From Streptomyces filamentosus (GTDB taxonomy: Bacteria > Actinomycetota > Actinomycetes > Streptomycetales > Streptomycetaceae), in assembly GCF_014654895.1 (NCBI RefSeq), contig NZ_BNBE01000001.1:2046001-2110000 (forward strand): a stretch of 64,000 nt of DNA, in the 5' to 3' direction. The translations under genes were made by a program, and so were the position numbers. Of this stretch, positions 47,327 through 56,197 are shown piece by piece (the first letter of the stretch is position 1; each line of letters starts with the position of its first letter). Under the pieces are notes generated by a model. The model saw only the letters and a list, made by a program, of their open reading frames with translations, was not told the DNA's origin and did no database searches.

Positions 47327-49570
47327 GTGAACCACCGCATCTCCGGGCGCCGGCTCGCCGCCGCCCTCCTCACCCTGGCCACGGTCACCGCGGTGACGGG
47401 CACGCTCGTCGCCGTCCCGGCCTCCGCCGCCCCCGCGGGCGCGAGCGCCGGGGAGCGGTGCGCACCGGCCGCGGGCAGGTCGCTGCCGGTCGGCGCGGAG
47501 GTCGTCGCCGCGGGCTCGTACGGCTTCCTGACGAGCTGCCGGGACGAGAACGGCGAGACGCGCCTGAGCCTGCACCGCACGGACGGCACGGTCACGCCGT
47601 ACCTCGGGCAGCAGGCGTACGACACCGGTTCCGACTGGATCGTGACGGACAACCAGGGTTCGATCGGGGCCTACAACCCGGCGACCAACCAGTACTCGAC
47701 CTCCTTCCCCGCCGGCGGCGAGATCGTCGGCGCCGCGCATGACGTCGTGTACGAGAGCCGGTCGGTGGGCGACGGCCCGGAACGCGAGCTGTACCAGGTG
47801 CAGCTCAGGAACGGCGTCCTCAACCGGACGAAGCTGACGGACACGTACGGCAGCGAGCGCGAGACCGGCCACAAGGTCCTCGGGTCGGGCACGGACGCGA
47901 ACGGCCGGCCCGTCGCCTACCTCTCCACCCGCGGCCTCAGGGACGACCCCACGGGCGGGCGGCCGCTGACGTACGGCTGGAGCACCGTGGTCCCGGTCCC
48001 CCTGGGGTCGGTCGTCCCGGCGGAGGCCAAGAACCACAACACCGGCACCGACCTGGCGAACCTGTCGGGCGACGTGACCGAGAAGCACCGGGCGCTCGTG
48101 CTGCCGGACCAGACGGCCCCCGGCTACCGCCTCTACGCGACGCCGACCACCGGCACCGCCCGCAGGGACGTCCCGCTCACGAACGTCCCCGGCGTCCCCG
48201 TCCTCGCGGGCGTCGTCGGCGACACGGCCTTCTACGCCGCCAAGCGCGACCCGTACGGCGACCCGGCCGTCCTGACGCCGCTGTACGCGCTCGACCTGAC
48301 GCAGGCCGCCCCGGTCCCCCGCAAGGTCATGGAGAACTTCTCCTCCGCCGCCCGCCCGGCCGACGGCACCCTCGTCGTGCGGGGCGCGACGGGCACCGCG
48401 GACGGCGTGTTCCGCATCGGCCGCAACGGCGACCTGACGCCCGAGCTCCTCGCCGACACCGGCGCGGTCGTGGCGCTGAAGGTGGTCTCCGCGTCCGTGC
48501 CGGGGTCGGTGAGCCTCCAGAAGCCGGGGACGACCGTGCCGTTCGCGGTCGCCCTGAACCGGCCGGGCGCCGCCGTGCAGCTGACCCTCACCCACCAGAG
48601 GACCGGGAAGAAGCTCGTCACGCAGATGAGCGCGCCCCTCGGCGGCGACGGCCGCCCCTCGTACTCCTGGAACGGGATCCTGGACGGGATCAGCGCCCCG
48701 AACGGCGCCTACTCCTGGCGGATCACCGCCACCGACGGGGCCCAGTCGGACACCGTCTCCGGGTCCCTCACCGTGTCCCGCACGGCCGACCTGCACGACT
48801 TCAACGACAACGGCTCCACCGACCTCCTCGCCCGGGACTCCGCGGGCGTGCTGTGGCGGGACGACCTGTACGACTGGCCGGTCGCCGGCCAGGTCAAGCC
48901 CGCCAAGCGGACGAGGATCGGCTCCGGCTGGAACGCGTACAAGCAGATCGAGGCCGCCGGAACCCTCGACGGCGGTGCCACCGGCGACCTGATCGCCGTC
49001 GACACCCAGGGCGTGCTCTGGTCCTACACCGGCAAGGGCGACGGCACCTTCGGGACCCGGGTGCGGGTCGGCGGCGGCTGGGGCTCCTACACCCAGCTCG
49101 CGGCCGGCTCGGACTGGCAGACGGCGGACCGCTCCTCGGACCTGTTCGCCGCCGACACCTCCGGTGTCCTCTGGTACCACCGCGCCACCGGCGACCCGGC
49201 CAAGCCGTACTTCCCCCGGGTCCGGGTGGGCGGCGGCTGGAACGCCTACAACCAGATCACCGCGGTCGGGAACATCGTGGGCGACGTGGGCGGCGAGCTG
49301 GTCGCCCGCGACAAGGACGGCGTCCTCTGGCTGTACCAGTCCGACGGCTTCCGCTTCCTGCCGCGCGTCCGCGTCGGCGGCGGCTGGAACGCCTTCACCC
49401 AGCTCGTCGGCGCCGGCGACCTCACCGGCGACGGCCGCCCCGACCTCGTCGCGTACGGCCCCGGCGGCACGTACGTCTACCGCGCGAACGGCACCGTGAC
49501 CGGCGCCTTCACCCGGCAGACGACGACGCTGTACGCGGGCGAGGGCGGCAGGTTCACCAGCGTGTCCTGA
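47327..49570 (+). CDS. Secreted FG-GAP/VCBS-repeat protein (first of two tandem paralogues)
   Basis: 747 residues. Signal peptide ending in ASA-A (~35). The middle (residues ~40-480) reads as a beta-propeller-like/TolB-like region with Ig-like PNG segment (VPFAVALNRPGAAVQLTLTH...). The C-terminal ~260 residues are FG-GAP/VCBS repeats, each with a Ca-binding-like DFNDNGSTDLLARDSAGVLW or DLTGDGRPDLVAYG and a GSGWNAY/GGGWGSY/GGGWNAF motif, five repeats in a row. GTG at 47327 with GGGAGAAAC upstream. A neighbour downstream is a full-length paralogue. Role unknown; surface or secreted binding protein is likely. Confidence 0.85.
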   Translation: MNHRISGRRLAAALLTLATVTAVTGTLVAVPASAAPAGASAGERCAPAAGRSLPVGAEVVAAGSYGFLTSCRDENGETRLSLHRTDGTVTPYLGQQAYDTGSDWIVTDNQGSIGAYNPATNQYSTSFPAGGEIVGAAHDVVYESRSVGDGPERELYQVQLRNGVLNRTKLTDTYGSERETGHKVLGSGTDANGRPVAYLSTRGLRDDPTGGRPLTYGWSTVVPVPLGSVVPAEAKNHNTGTDLANLSGDVTEKHRALVLPDQTAPGYRLYATPTTGTARRDVPLTNVPGVPVLAGVVGDTAFYAAKRDPYGDPAVLTPLYALDLTQAAPVPRKVMENFSSAARPADGTLVVRGATGTADGVFRIGRNGDLTPELLADTGAVVALKVVSASVPGSVSLQKPGTTVPFAVALNRPGAAVQLTLTHQRTGKKLVTQMSAPLGGDGRPSYSWNGILDGISAPNGAYSWRITATDGAQSDTVSGSLTVSRTADLHDFNDNGSTDLLARDSAGVLWRDDLYDWPVAGQVKPAKRTRIGSGWNAYKQIEAAGTLDGGATGDLIAVDTQGVLWSYTGKGDGTFGTRVRVGGGWGSYTQLAAGSDWQTADRSSDLFAADTSGVLWYHRATGDPAKPYFPRVRVGGGWNAYNQITAVGNIVGDVGGELVARDKDGVLWLYQSDGFRFLPRVRVGGGWNAFTQLVGAGDLTGDGRPDLVAYGPGGTYVYRANGTVTGAFTRQTTTLYAGEGGRFTSVS

Positions 49571-49654
49571 ACCCCGGCCCGACGGACCGGACCCCGACCT
49601 GACGAACTGGTTTCCGGACACGGAACTTCCGTACAACCCTGAACGGCCTCCGGG

Positions 49655-49697
49655 AGTCCTGTGATCGAGCGCGCGCAGACGCCTCGATCACAGGACT
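49655..49697 (+). promoter_or_regulatory. 15-bp inverted repeat just upstream of the second VCBS gene
   Basis: AGTCCTGTGATCGAG (49655-49669) and CTCGATCACAGGACT (49683-49697) are perfect arms around a 13-base loop. The stem ends three bases before GGGAGG, the ribosome-binding site of the TTG-started paralogue. It could end the upstream message or control initiation of the downstream gene. Confidence 0.75.
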
Positions 49698-49712
49698 TCG
49701 GGAGGAATCCCC

Positions 49713-51971
49713 TTGAAGCATCACAGCCCCGCCCTCCACCGCCCCGCCCGCCGACGCCTCGCCGTGGCCGTCGTGGTCGCCCTCGCGGTGACGGCCGGCA
49801 CGGCCGCGGCCACCGGGCCGGCGCTCGCCGCTCCGTACGCCCCCGCCTCCGGTGCGGCCACGGCCGCGGAGCAGACGGGGCCCTTCGTCATCGCCGCCGA
49901 CGCGAACCTGCGCAGCGCGGGTTCGGGCGGTTTCGTGACCTCCGCCTTCCCGGAGACGGGGCCCACCACCTACCAGTGGAACCGGCCCTCCGACGGCACC
50001 GTGACCGTCCTGCCGTCCGCGGACCGCGCCCAGCCGGCCCCCATGGCGGCCGCCGAGGGCGAGCGCGTCGCGCGGCGCACGTCGGCCACCACCTACCGGA
50101 TCCTGGACATGGCGGGCGGCGCGCCCGTCGACCTCGACGTCTCCGCCGGGGGCTCGGGCGGTGAGCTGTGGGAGTTCACCGGCGACACCCTCGTCATGCG
50201 GAAGTCCGACGGGAACGGCGCCACCGGCCTGCACCTCTTCTCCAAGCCCGGCGACACGACCGTGCACCGCGTGGTGACGGGCCTGCCCGCCGACACGAGG
50301 GTCGCACGGACGGCGTACTCCTCCGGCGAGCTCGCCGTGCAGTACCGGGGCACGGTCGGCGGCAGGACCGAGGAGCGCCTGGCCGTCGTCGACCTCGCGA
50401 CCGCGAAGGTCGTCGAGGACCGGGCCGTGCCCGGCGTCTACCCGAACGCCACGATCGCGCTCACGCCCACCCACGTGGCCTGGGCCACGGGACGCGAGAA
50501 CACCGACGTCGTCCTGACGACCGCCCTCCGGGACGGCTCCCAGCCGCCGGTGCGGCGCACCTCCCTGAGGCCCGCCGGCTCCTTCGTGAACCTGCGCCTG
50601 GTGGGCGACTGGCTCATGTACAGCAAGATGACGAGCGTGACGGGCCTGTCGGCCGTGTCCCTCAAGGACGGCACGACCCTCGAAGGGCTGCTCAAGAACC
50701 CGGGGCACTTCCAGGGCTCCGGCGACGAGCTGATGGTCCAGGGCTCCACGGCGAAGGGCGGTGTAGGCGTCTACCGGATCGCGCCCGGCGCCGACGGCCG
50801 GCCCGCCGCGACCCTGGTGGCGAACGTCGGCGCGACGACGCCGACCACGGTCGCGACCCAGCAGGCGCCCGCGACCGCCGACTTCCGCCGGGCCACCTCG
50901 ACGGCGGCGCTGCGGTGGACGTACGGCCGCAGCGACCTGTGGGTGGACCTGCGGGTGACCCACAAGGCGACGGGCCGGAGCTGGAACACCTACCAGCAGA
51001 TCCTCGGCACGGACACCGAGGCCGCCTTCGCCTGGGACGGCGCCTACTCCGACCGGTCGGCCGCCCTCAACGGCGACTACACGTGGAAGATGACCGCCTC
51101 GCCGCTCAGCGGGCTCGGCGGCACGGTCGAACGGACCGGCACCCTCCGGGTCGACAGCGGCGTGGCCGCGCACGGCTACTCCGACACCGGCACCGCCGAC
51201 CTGCTCGTGCGGAACGAGTGGGGCCACCTCCTCTCGTACGACGTCCGGCAGTTCCTCGACCCCCGGTACGCCGGCTGGACGCAGCGGCCGCACGGCGCCG
51301 GCTGGTACATCTACGACCGGCTGCTGTCCGCCGGAAACCTGGACGCGACCCCGTACTCCGACGTCCTCGCCCGCGAGAAGTCGACCGGCGTGCTGTGGTT
51401 CTACTCGGGCAAGGGCACCACGCTCGCCACTCGGACCCAGGTCGGCCGCGGCTGGAACGCGTACACCACGCTGGCGGCGGGCTCGGACCTGACCGGCGAC
51501 GGCCGTCCCGACCTGGTCGCCACCGACAAGGACGGCGTCCTGTGGCTGTACAAGGCCACCGGCGACGGCGCCAAGCCCTTCGCGGCGCGCAAGCGGATCG
51601 GCGGCGGCTGGGGCACGTACAACCTGCTCACCGCCCCCGGTGACATCGGCGGCGCGAAGACCGGCGACCTCCTCGCCCGCGACCGCGACGGCGTCCTGTG
51701 GCTCTACCTCGGCAAGGGCGACGGCACCTTCGCACCCCGCACCAAGGTCGGCGGCGGCTGGGGCGCCTTCACCCAGATCGTCAACATCGGCGACGCCGAC
51801 CGCGACGGCCGCGCCGACCTGATCGCGGAGAGCGGCACGAAGCCGGACCCCTGGATCACCCTCTACAAGGGCACGGGGAACTGGAAGGCCCCCTTCGGCC
51901 CCGCCGACAACGTCGGCGTTCCGCCGTACGGGTCCGACGACGCCGTCAAGCCCCGCGCCCTGCCCTTCTGA
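49713..51971 (+). CDS. Secreted FG-GAP/VCBS-repeat protein (second tandem paralogue)
   Basis: 752 residues. Start is TTG, decided by the GGAGG at 49701-49705. Signal peptide to ~35 (ALAAPYA). Same architecture as the gene before: an N-terminal beta-rich half with an Ig-like insert (LRWTYGRSDLWVDLRVTHKA) and C-terminal FG-GAP repeats (DLTGDGRPDLVATDKDGVLW, IGGGWGTYN, VGGGWGAFTQIV, DADRDGRADLIAESGTKPD). The C-terminal repeats resemble those of the first paralogue closely, the N-terminal half less so, which points to an old duplication. Export is expected; function unknown. Confidence 0.85.
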   Translation: MKHHSPALHRPARRRLAVAVVVALAVTAGTAAATGPALAAPYAPASGAATAAEQTGPFVIAADANLRSAGSGGFVTSAFPETGPTTYQWNRPSDGTVTVLPSADRAQPAPMAAAEGERVARRTSATTYRILDMAGGAPVDLDVSAGGSGGELWEFTGDTLVMRKSDGNGATGLHLFSKPGDTTVHRVVTGLPADTRVARTAYSSGELAVQYRGTVGGRTEERLAVVDLATAKVVEDRAVPGVYPNATIALTPTHVAWATGRENTDVVLTTALRDGSQPPVRRTSLRPAGSFVNLRLVGDWLMYSKMTSVTGLSAVSLKDGTTLEGLLKNPGHFQGSGDELMVQGSTAKGGVGVYRIAPGADGRPAATLVANVGATTPTTVATQQAPATADFRRATSTAALRWTYGRSDLWVDLRVTHKATGRSWNTYQQILGTDTEAAFAWDGAYSDRSAALNGDYTWKMTASPLSGLGGTVERTGTLRVDSGVAAHGYSDTGTADLLVRNEWGHLLSYDVRQFLDPRYAGWTQRPHGAGWYIYDRLLSAGNLDATPYSDVLAREKSTGVLWFYSGKGTTLATRTQVGRGWNAYTTLAAGSDLTGDGRPDLVATDKDGVLWLYKATGDGAKPFAARKRIGGGWGTYNLLTAPGDIGGAKTGDLLARDRDGVLWLYLGKGDGTFAPRTKVGGGWGAFTQIVNIGDADRDGRADLIAESGTKPDPWITLYKGTGNWKAPFGPADNVGVPPYGSDDAVKPRALPF

Positions 51972-51992
51972 TCCCCTCCCCGCCACGGGGCC

Positions 51993-52445
51993 CTACCCCG
52001 GCCGCGGGACCGGTCCCGTGGGGTCCCCGCCGGTCAGCGGGACGGTCGCCCAGACCGTCTTGCCGACCGTGCGGGCCTTGACGCCCCAGGTGGTGGCGAG
52101 GGCGGCCACGAGCAGCAGTCCGTAGCCGCCCTCGTCGGGGCTCGGGACGGGTAACGGACGGCGCTCGGCGCGGGCGTCGGAGAGCTCGACGCGGAGGTGG
52201 TCGCCGTCGCACTCCATGCGGAGTTCGAAGTCCCGGCCGGGGACCCGGCCGTGCACGGCCGCGTTGTTCGCCAGTTCGGCCACCACCAGTTCCGCCGCCT
52301 CCGCCGCCGGCCCGGCGATCCCCCAGTCGCTCAACTGCTGCGCCGCCAGCAGACGGGCCAGGCGCGCGCCCCGGGGCGTGGGGCTCAGACGGAGCGCGAA
52401 CTCCGGCGCGCATTCACTTGTCGGGGTGGTGATTTCCGGCTTCAT
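51993..52445 (-). CDS. ATP-binding anti-sigma-factor-like kinase (HATPase_c_2)
   Basis: 150 residues. The GHKL ATP-binding fold is visible: ELVVAELANNAAVHGRVPGR (N box with conserved Asn), LRVELSDARAERRP and GGYGLLLVAALATTWGVK (G box). Proteins of this type in Streptomyces neighbour XRE/DUF397 pairs and act as RsbW/SpoIIAB-like regulators. It is divergent from the XRE gene over 91 bases. Confidence 0.85.
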   Translation of the reverse strand: MKPEITTPTSECAPEFALRLSPTPRGARLARLLAAQQLSDWGIAGPAAEAAELVVAELANNAAVHGRVPGRDFELRMECDGDHLRVELSDARAERRPLPVPSPDEGGYGLLLVAALATTWGVKARTVGKTVWATVPLTGGDPTGPVPRPG

Positions 52446-52536
52446 GGCACCGAGAGTGGTGCCCCGGCCCTACGCTGACCAGCAACGACGCGACGACGCA
52501 GAGTGACGGTACGGGCACGCCAAAAGGGCGGTACGG

Positions 52537-53403
52537 ATGTCGGGGAAGCAGCAGGAAGCACGGCCGGAGAAGCCTTCCGAGGCGGACGGAACGGCCCATT
52601 TGTTCAAGGCTCTGGGCAAGATCATCAAGGTGCTGAGGCAGAACGCCGGACTCAGCCAGGCCCAGCTCGCCGCCGAGACGCATTGCAGTGAGGACCTCAT
52701 CTCCGCCATGGAGCGGGGGGTGCGGGTTCCGCAGCCGGACTTCCTGGTGCGGGCCGACGGGGTGCTGGAGGCGGGCGGCGTGCTGACCGCCGCCGTGGAG
52801 GACATGGAGCGGGCCCTCGCCCGGGCGCGCACCCGTCATCCGGACTGGTTCCAGAACTTCGCGAAGGAGGAGGCCAGGGCGCTCGCCGCGCACTACTACG
52901 CGGTGCAGGCGGTGCCGGGCATTCTCCAGACGCCCGCGTACGCACGGACGCTTTTCGAGCACCGTCGCCCCATGCTGGACGAGGCGACGATCGAGACCCG
53001 GATCGCCGACCGGATCTCGCGGCAGGCGCTCTTCGAGCGCTGGCCCGCACCGACCCTCACCTTCCTCCTGGAAGCGGCCGTCCTCCTTCGGCCGTTCGGG
53101 GGACCGGAGATCCACCGGGAGCAGTTGCGGCGCATCCTGGAGGTCGGCCAGCGCCGGACCGTCGAGCTCCAGATCCTGATGCTCGACAAGGACGATCACC
53201 CCTATCTGGACGGGGCTTTCACCCTGCTGACACCGCCGGGGCGGCGGGAGGTCGCATACACCGAGATCTACGGGCACGCGCGGCTCATCACCGACCCTGA
53301 CGAGGTTCGCCTCTACTCCGAGCGTTATGGAATCCTGCGCTCACAGGCACTCACCAAACGGGAGTCCCTGACCTGGATCGAGAAACTGCTGGGAGAACGA
53401 TGA
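52537..53403 (+). CDS. XRE-family regulator with DUF5753 domain
   Basis: 288 residues. N-terminal HTH about 25-80 (LGKIIKVLRQNAGLSQAQLAAE, CSEDLISAMERGVRVPQPDFL) and the C-terminal DUF5753 region (YAVQAVPGILQTPAYARTLF, GGPEIHREQLRRILEV, YTEIYGHARLITD). This is the regulator of the WhiJ-like Streptomyces systems, where the DUF5753 part senses or binds a partner. Its TGA overlaps the next ATG (ATGA), coupling it to the DUF397 gene. Confidence 0.92.
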   Translation: MSGKQQEARPEKPSEADGTAHLFKALGKIIKVLRQNAGLSQAQLAAETHCSEDLISAMERGVRVPQPDFLVRADGVLEAGGVLTAAVEDMERALARARTRHPDWFQNFAKEEARALAAHYYAVQAVPGILQTPAYARTLFEHRRPMLDEATIETRIADRISRQALFERWPAPTLTFLLEAAVLLRPFGGPEIHREQLRRILEVGQRRTVELQILMLDKDDHPYLDGAFTLLTPPGRREVAYTEIYGHARLITDPDEVRLYSERYGILRSQALTKRESLTWIEKLLGER

Positions 53404-53645
53404 GCACCGCGGATCTTGCCTGGTTCAAGAGCAGCTACAGCAGCTCCGAGGGCGGTGAGTGCATCGAGGTCGCTTACAACTGGCGCAAGTCGAGCTACAG
53501 CGGCCCCGAAGGCGGCAACTGCGTAGAGGTCGCCGCCCACCCCACCCTCGTCCACGTCCGCGACTCCAAGGTCCCGCACGGTCCCCAGCTCGCCGTCTCG
53601 CCCGCCTCCTGGGCGGCGTTCGTCGAGGACACCTCGCGGGCGTAG
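53400..53645 (+). CDS. DUF397-family small protein with duplicated DUF397 motif
   Basis: 81 residues. DUF397 motif appears twice: WFKSSYSSSEGGECIEVA and WRKSSYSGPEGGNCVEVA, 26 residues apart, followed by one VHVRDSK and PASWAAFV ending. The usual member has a single WRKSS..GG.CVEVA. Partners of the XRE/DUF5753 regulator act as its antagonist in several systems. Coupled to the XRE gene by a four-base overlap. Confidence 0.9.
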   Translation: MSTADLAWFKSSYSSSEGGECIEVAYNWRKSSYSGPEGGNCVEVAAHPTLVHVRDSKVPHGPQLAVSPASWAAFVEDTSRA

Positions 53646-53653
53646 AAGAAGGA

Positions 53654-53995
53654 TCACCCCCTCCGCAGGGCCTCCCTGAGCGTCGGCCAGGGGGGCTCTC
53701 CGGTTTCCAGGACGGTGAGGGCGAGGTCCAGGAGGTCCGGGGGGAGGGCGTCCTTGTGGGCGACCACGTCGAGGACGGGGACGAGGAGGACGGCGCCGGG
53801 GTCGAGGGGGGTGTCCAGGGTGCCGCGGGGGACGGGGAGGACCTCGATCCAGTCGTGGCCGTGCTCGTCGGTGACGGAGAGGGGGCCGAGGCGCAGCACG
53901 GGGTGCTGGAGGCCCAGGCGGATGCTGAAGGTGCGGCGGGAGGGCGGCCTGGGCTTGCGGTAGGCGTAGACGATGTCGCCGGGGGCGGGTCGCAT
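53654..53995 (-). CDS. Small conserved-looking protein of unknown function
   Basis: 113 residues. Reads MRPAPGDIVYAYRKPRPPSR with a globular, hydrophobic-patterned rest (FSIRLGLQHPVLRLG, WIEVLPVPRGTLDTPLD, LLDLALTVLETGEPPWPTLRE). Its amino-acid composition is coherent and unlike the shadow frames of this GC-rich DNA, so a real gene is likely. The short ribosome-binding element GGAAGG lies very close to the ATG. No family is recognised. It lies convergent with the DUF397 gene. Confidence 0.5.
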   Translation of the reverse strand: MRPAPGDIVYAYRKPRPPSRRTFSIRLGLQHPVLRLGPLSVTDEHGHDWIEVLPVPRGTLDTPLDPGAVLLVPVLDVVAHKDALPPDLLDLALTVLETGEPPWPTLREALRRG

Positions 53996-54139
53996 GCCTT
54001 CCAGGGTCGGGCGGCGGGGTGGCGGAGGGAAGAACTCCGGGCGGCTTGCGGGGCCCTTCACGGAACCTTCAACCACAGGCCGGTAACAACGGCTTGACGC
54101 CGATTCAGATGTCGGTCGCCCTGGGCTACTGTGTGGCCC

Positions 54140-56197
54140 ATGCAGGGGGAATTGGAAAACCACTCTAATCTCGCCGGCAGCGGGGCGACGCCGCTCGACG
54201 CGGACGACCCGCGCCGGATCGGCGCCTTCCGTCTGCTCGGCGTGCTCGGTTCCGGCGGGATGGGGCGCGTCTACCTGGGGGCCGTGCCCGGGACGTACGC
54301 CGCCGTGAAGCGGGTGCTGCCGACGCTCGCGGAGGACAGGGACTTCCTGGACCACTTCGGGCACGAGCTGGACAACCTGGCGCGACTGCCCGGCGGGGCC
54401 AGCACGAAGCTGCTGGCGAGCGACCGGCTGGCGAAACCGCCGTGGTTCGCGACCGAGTTCATCCCGGGCGTGACGCTCTCCGACGCGCTGCGGCTGACCG
54501 GCGGGCCGCTGGAGCCGGACGCGCTGTGGCGGCTGCTGCGGGAGGCGGCGGCGGGGCTGCGGGCCGTGCACGCGGCGGAGATGGTGCACCGGGACCTCAA
54601 GCCGTCGAACGTGATGCTGACCGGGAGCGGACTCTCCCTCATCGACTTCGGGGTGGCGCGGGCCGCCGACCAGAGCCGGCTGACGAAGACCGGCATGATC
54701 ATCGGCACGCCCGCCTACATGGCCCCCGAACAGGCCGTCGCGGACAAGCGTTTGACCGGGGCGGCGGACGTCTTCGCGCTCGGCAGCCTCGTGCTGTACG
54801 CGGCGAACGGGCGGCCGCCGTTCGGCGACGGGTCCGGGCACGACCTGCTCTACCGGGTCGTGCACGGCGAGCCCGACTTCGGGCGGCTCACGGAGGCCGA
54901 CCCCGACCTCGCCGACCTCGTCAGGACCTGCCTCTCCAAGGACCCCGACGACCGGCCGACCGCGACCGAACTCGTCGGCCACGCCGACGCGCGGGCCGCC
55001 GGGGTCGCCTGGCCGGAGCCCGTGGCCGCGCGGATCGCCGAACGGGCCGCCTTCGCGGCCGGCGCGCCGACCGCCGAGGCGCTGGCCGAGCTGGAGGCCG
55101 CCGACCCCTCGCAGGACGTGGCCACCGCCCCGCTGACCCCGCAGCCGCCCGCCGGGTCGGGGCCCGCGTACGCCCTCACCGGGAAGGCCGGAGGCCCCCC
55201 GGAGGAGAAGAAGCGGCGGAACCGGATCGTCGTCATGGCCGTGCCCGTCGTCCTCGCCACCGGCACGACGCTGACGCTGTCCCTGCTGCCCTTCGAGATC
55301 GGCAAGGCGAACGCGGGCGACCGGCCCTCCGCGTCCCCGACCGCCGCCCTCTCCCCCGGCGCCCGGCCCCCGTCGTCCGCCTCGGCGTCCCCCTCCCCGT
55401 CCACCTCCGGCACCAAGCCCACGACCAGGAAGCCCGCACCCTCGTCCGGCCCGGCCTCCGGCACCGCCGCGCCCCCGCAGGGCGGGCAGCCGCCCGCCGC
55501 ACCCCCTCGGCCCGGGGACGGCAGCGGAGGCGGTGGCGGTGGCGGTGGCGGGACCGTGACCGGCGGAGGCGGTACGTCGGGCTCCGGCGGCGGCTCGTCG
55601 ACCACGGGCGGCTCCGACTCGACGTCCGCCGGCGGCTCGTCGACCACCGGCGGTGGCTCGACGTCGACCGGCGGCTCGTCGTCCACCGGAGGCGGCTCGT
55701 CCTCCGGCGGCACCGCCCCGCGCCCCACCACGGCCGCCCCCCGCCCCACGACGGCGGCGCCCAAGCCGCCCGCCTCGGGCGGCGGTTCGGCGCCCTCGGG
55801 GACGTACGCGCTGGAGAACGGGAACACCGGCAACTGCCTCGTGGAGTACAAGCAGCCCTACGGCGCCGTCACCGTCCTCTCGATGGAGTGCGGCTCCAAA
55901 CCGGAAGCCTCCGGCTACTCCTGGATCTACCGCGCCAACGCCGACGGCAGCTTCCGCCTGGTCAACAAGAAGTCCGGCAAGTGCCTCCAGCCCGGTCCCG
56001 GCGTCGCCGTCGAGACCGCCGCCTGCACCGGCACGAGCGCCCAGTCCTGGAAGGTCCACGCCACCACCTCGTCCGGCCGCCAGTTCGTGAACGTGAGCAG
56101 CGGCCAGTGCCTGACCTCCAACCCGGGCGCCGTCATGTCCTTCATGTGCGGAAACGCGTCCCCGTCCCAGCTCTGGCGCAACATCGGGGCGATCTAG
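54140..56197 (+). CDS. Membrane Ser/Thr protein kinase with extracellular ricin-like lectin domain
   Basis: 685 residues. Kinase domain 25-285: glycine loop GSGGMGRVYLG, catalytic Lys57 (AAVKRV), HRDLKPSN (Asp152), DFG 169-171, APEQ activation segment end. One transmembrane helix at ~362-384 (RIVVMAVPVVLATGTTLTL) follows a KKRR stop. A Ser/Thr/Gly/Pro linker runs to ~560 and the last ~125 residues are a ricin-type beta-trefoil (SGKCLQPG, QSWKV, SGQCLTSNPG, SQLWR). So the enzyme would have its lectin outside and kinase inside. ATG at 54140 is preferred over a GTG nine bases earlier. Convergent with the DUF35 gene, sharing CTAG at the stops. Confidence 0.9.
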   Translation: MQGELENHSNLAGSGATPLDADDPRRIGAFRLLGVLGSGGMGRVYLGAVPGTYAAVKRVLPTLAEDRDFLDHFGHELDNLARLPGGASTKLLASDRLAKPPWFATEFIPGVTLSDALRLTGGPLEPDALWRLLREAAAGLRAVHAAEMVHRDLKPSNVMLTGSGLSLIDFGVARAADQSRLTKTGMIIGTPAYMAPEQAVADKRLTGAADVFALGSLVLYAANGRPPFGDGSGHDLLYRVVHGEPDFGRLTEADPDLADLVRTCLSKDPDDRPTATELVGHADARAAGVAWPEPVAARIAERAAFAAGAPTAEALAELEAADPSQDVATAPLTPQPPAGSGPAYALTGKAGGPPEEKKRRNRIVVMAVPVVLATGTTLTLSLLPFEIGKANAGDRPSASPTAALSPGARPPSSASASPSPSTSGTKPTTRKPAPSSGPASGTAAPPQGGQPPAAPPRPGDGSGGGGGGGGGTVTGGGGTSGSGGGSSTTGGSDSTSAGGSSTTGGGSTSTGGSSSTGGGSSSGGTAPRPTTAAPRPTTAAPKPPASGGGSAPSGTYALENGNTGNCLVEYKQPYGAVTVLSMECGSKPEASGYSWIYRANADGSFRLVNKKSGKCLQPGPGVAVETAACTGTSAQSWKVHATTSSGRQFVNVSSGQCLTSNPGAVMSFMCGNASPSQLWRNIGAI

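Noticed and set aside
53459..54097. Plus-strand frame downstream of DUF397
   Set aside because: Very Gly/Glu/Arg-rich shadow of the small minus-strand protein gene at 53654-53995; no family resemblance.
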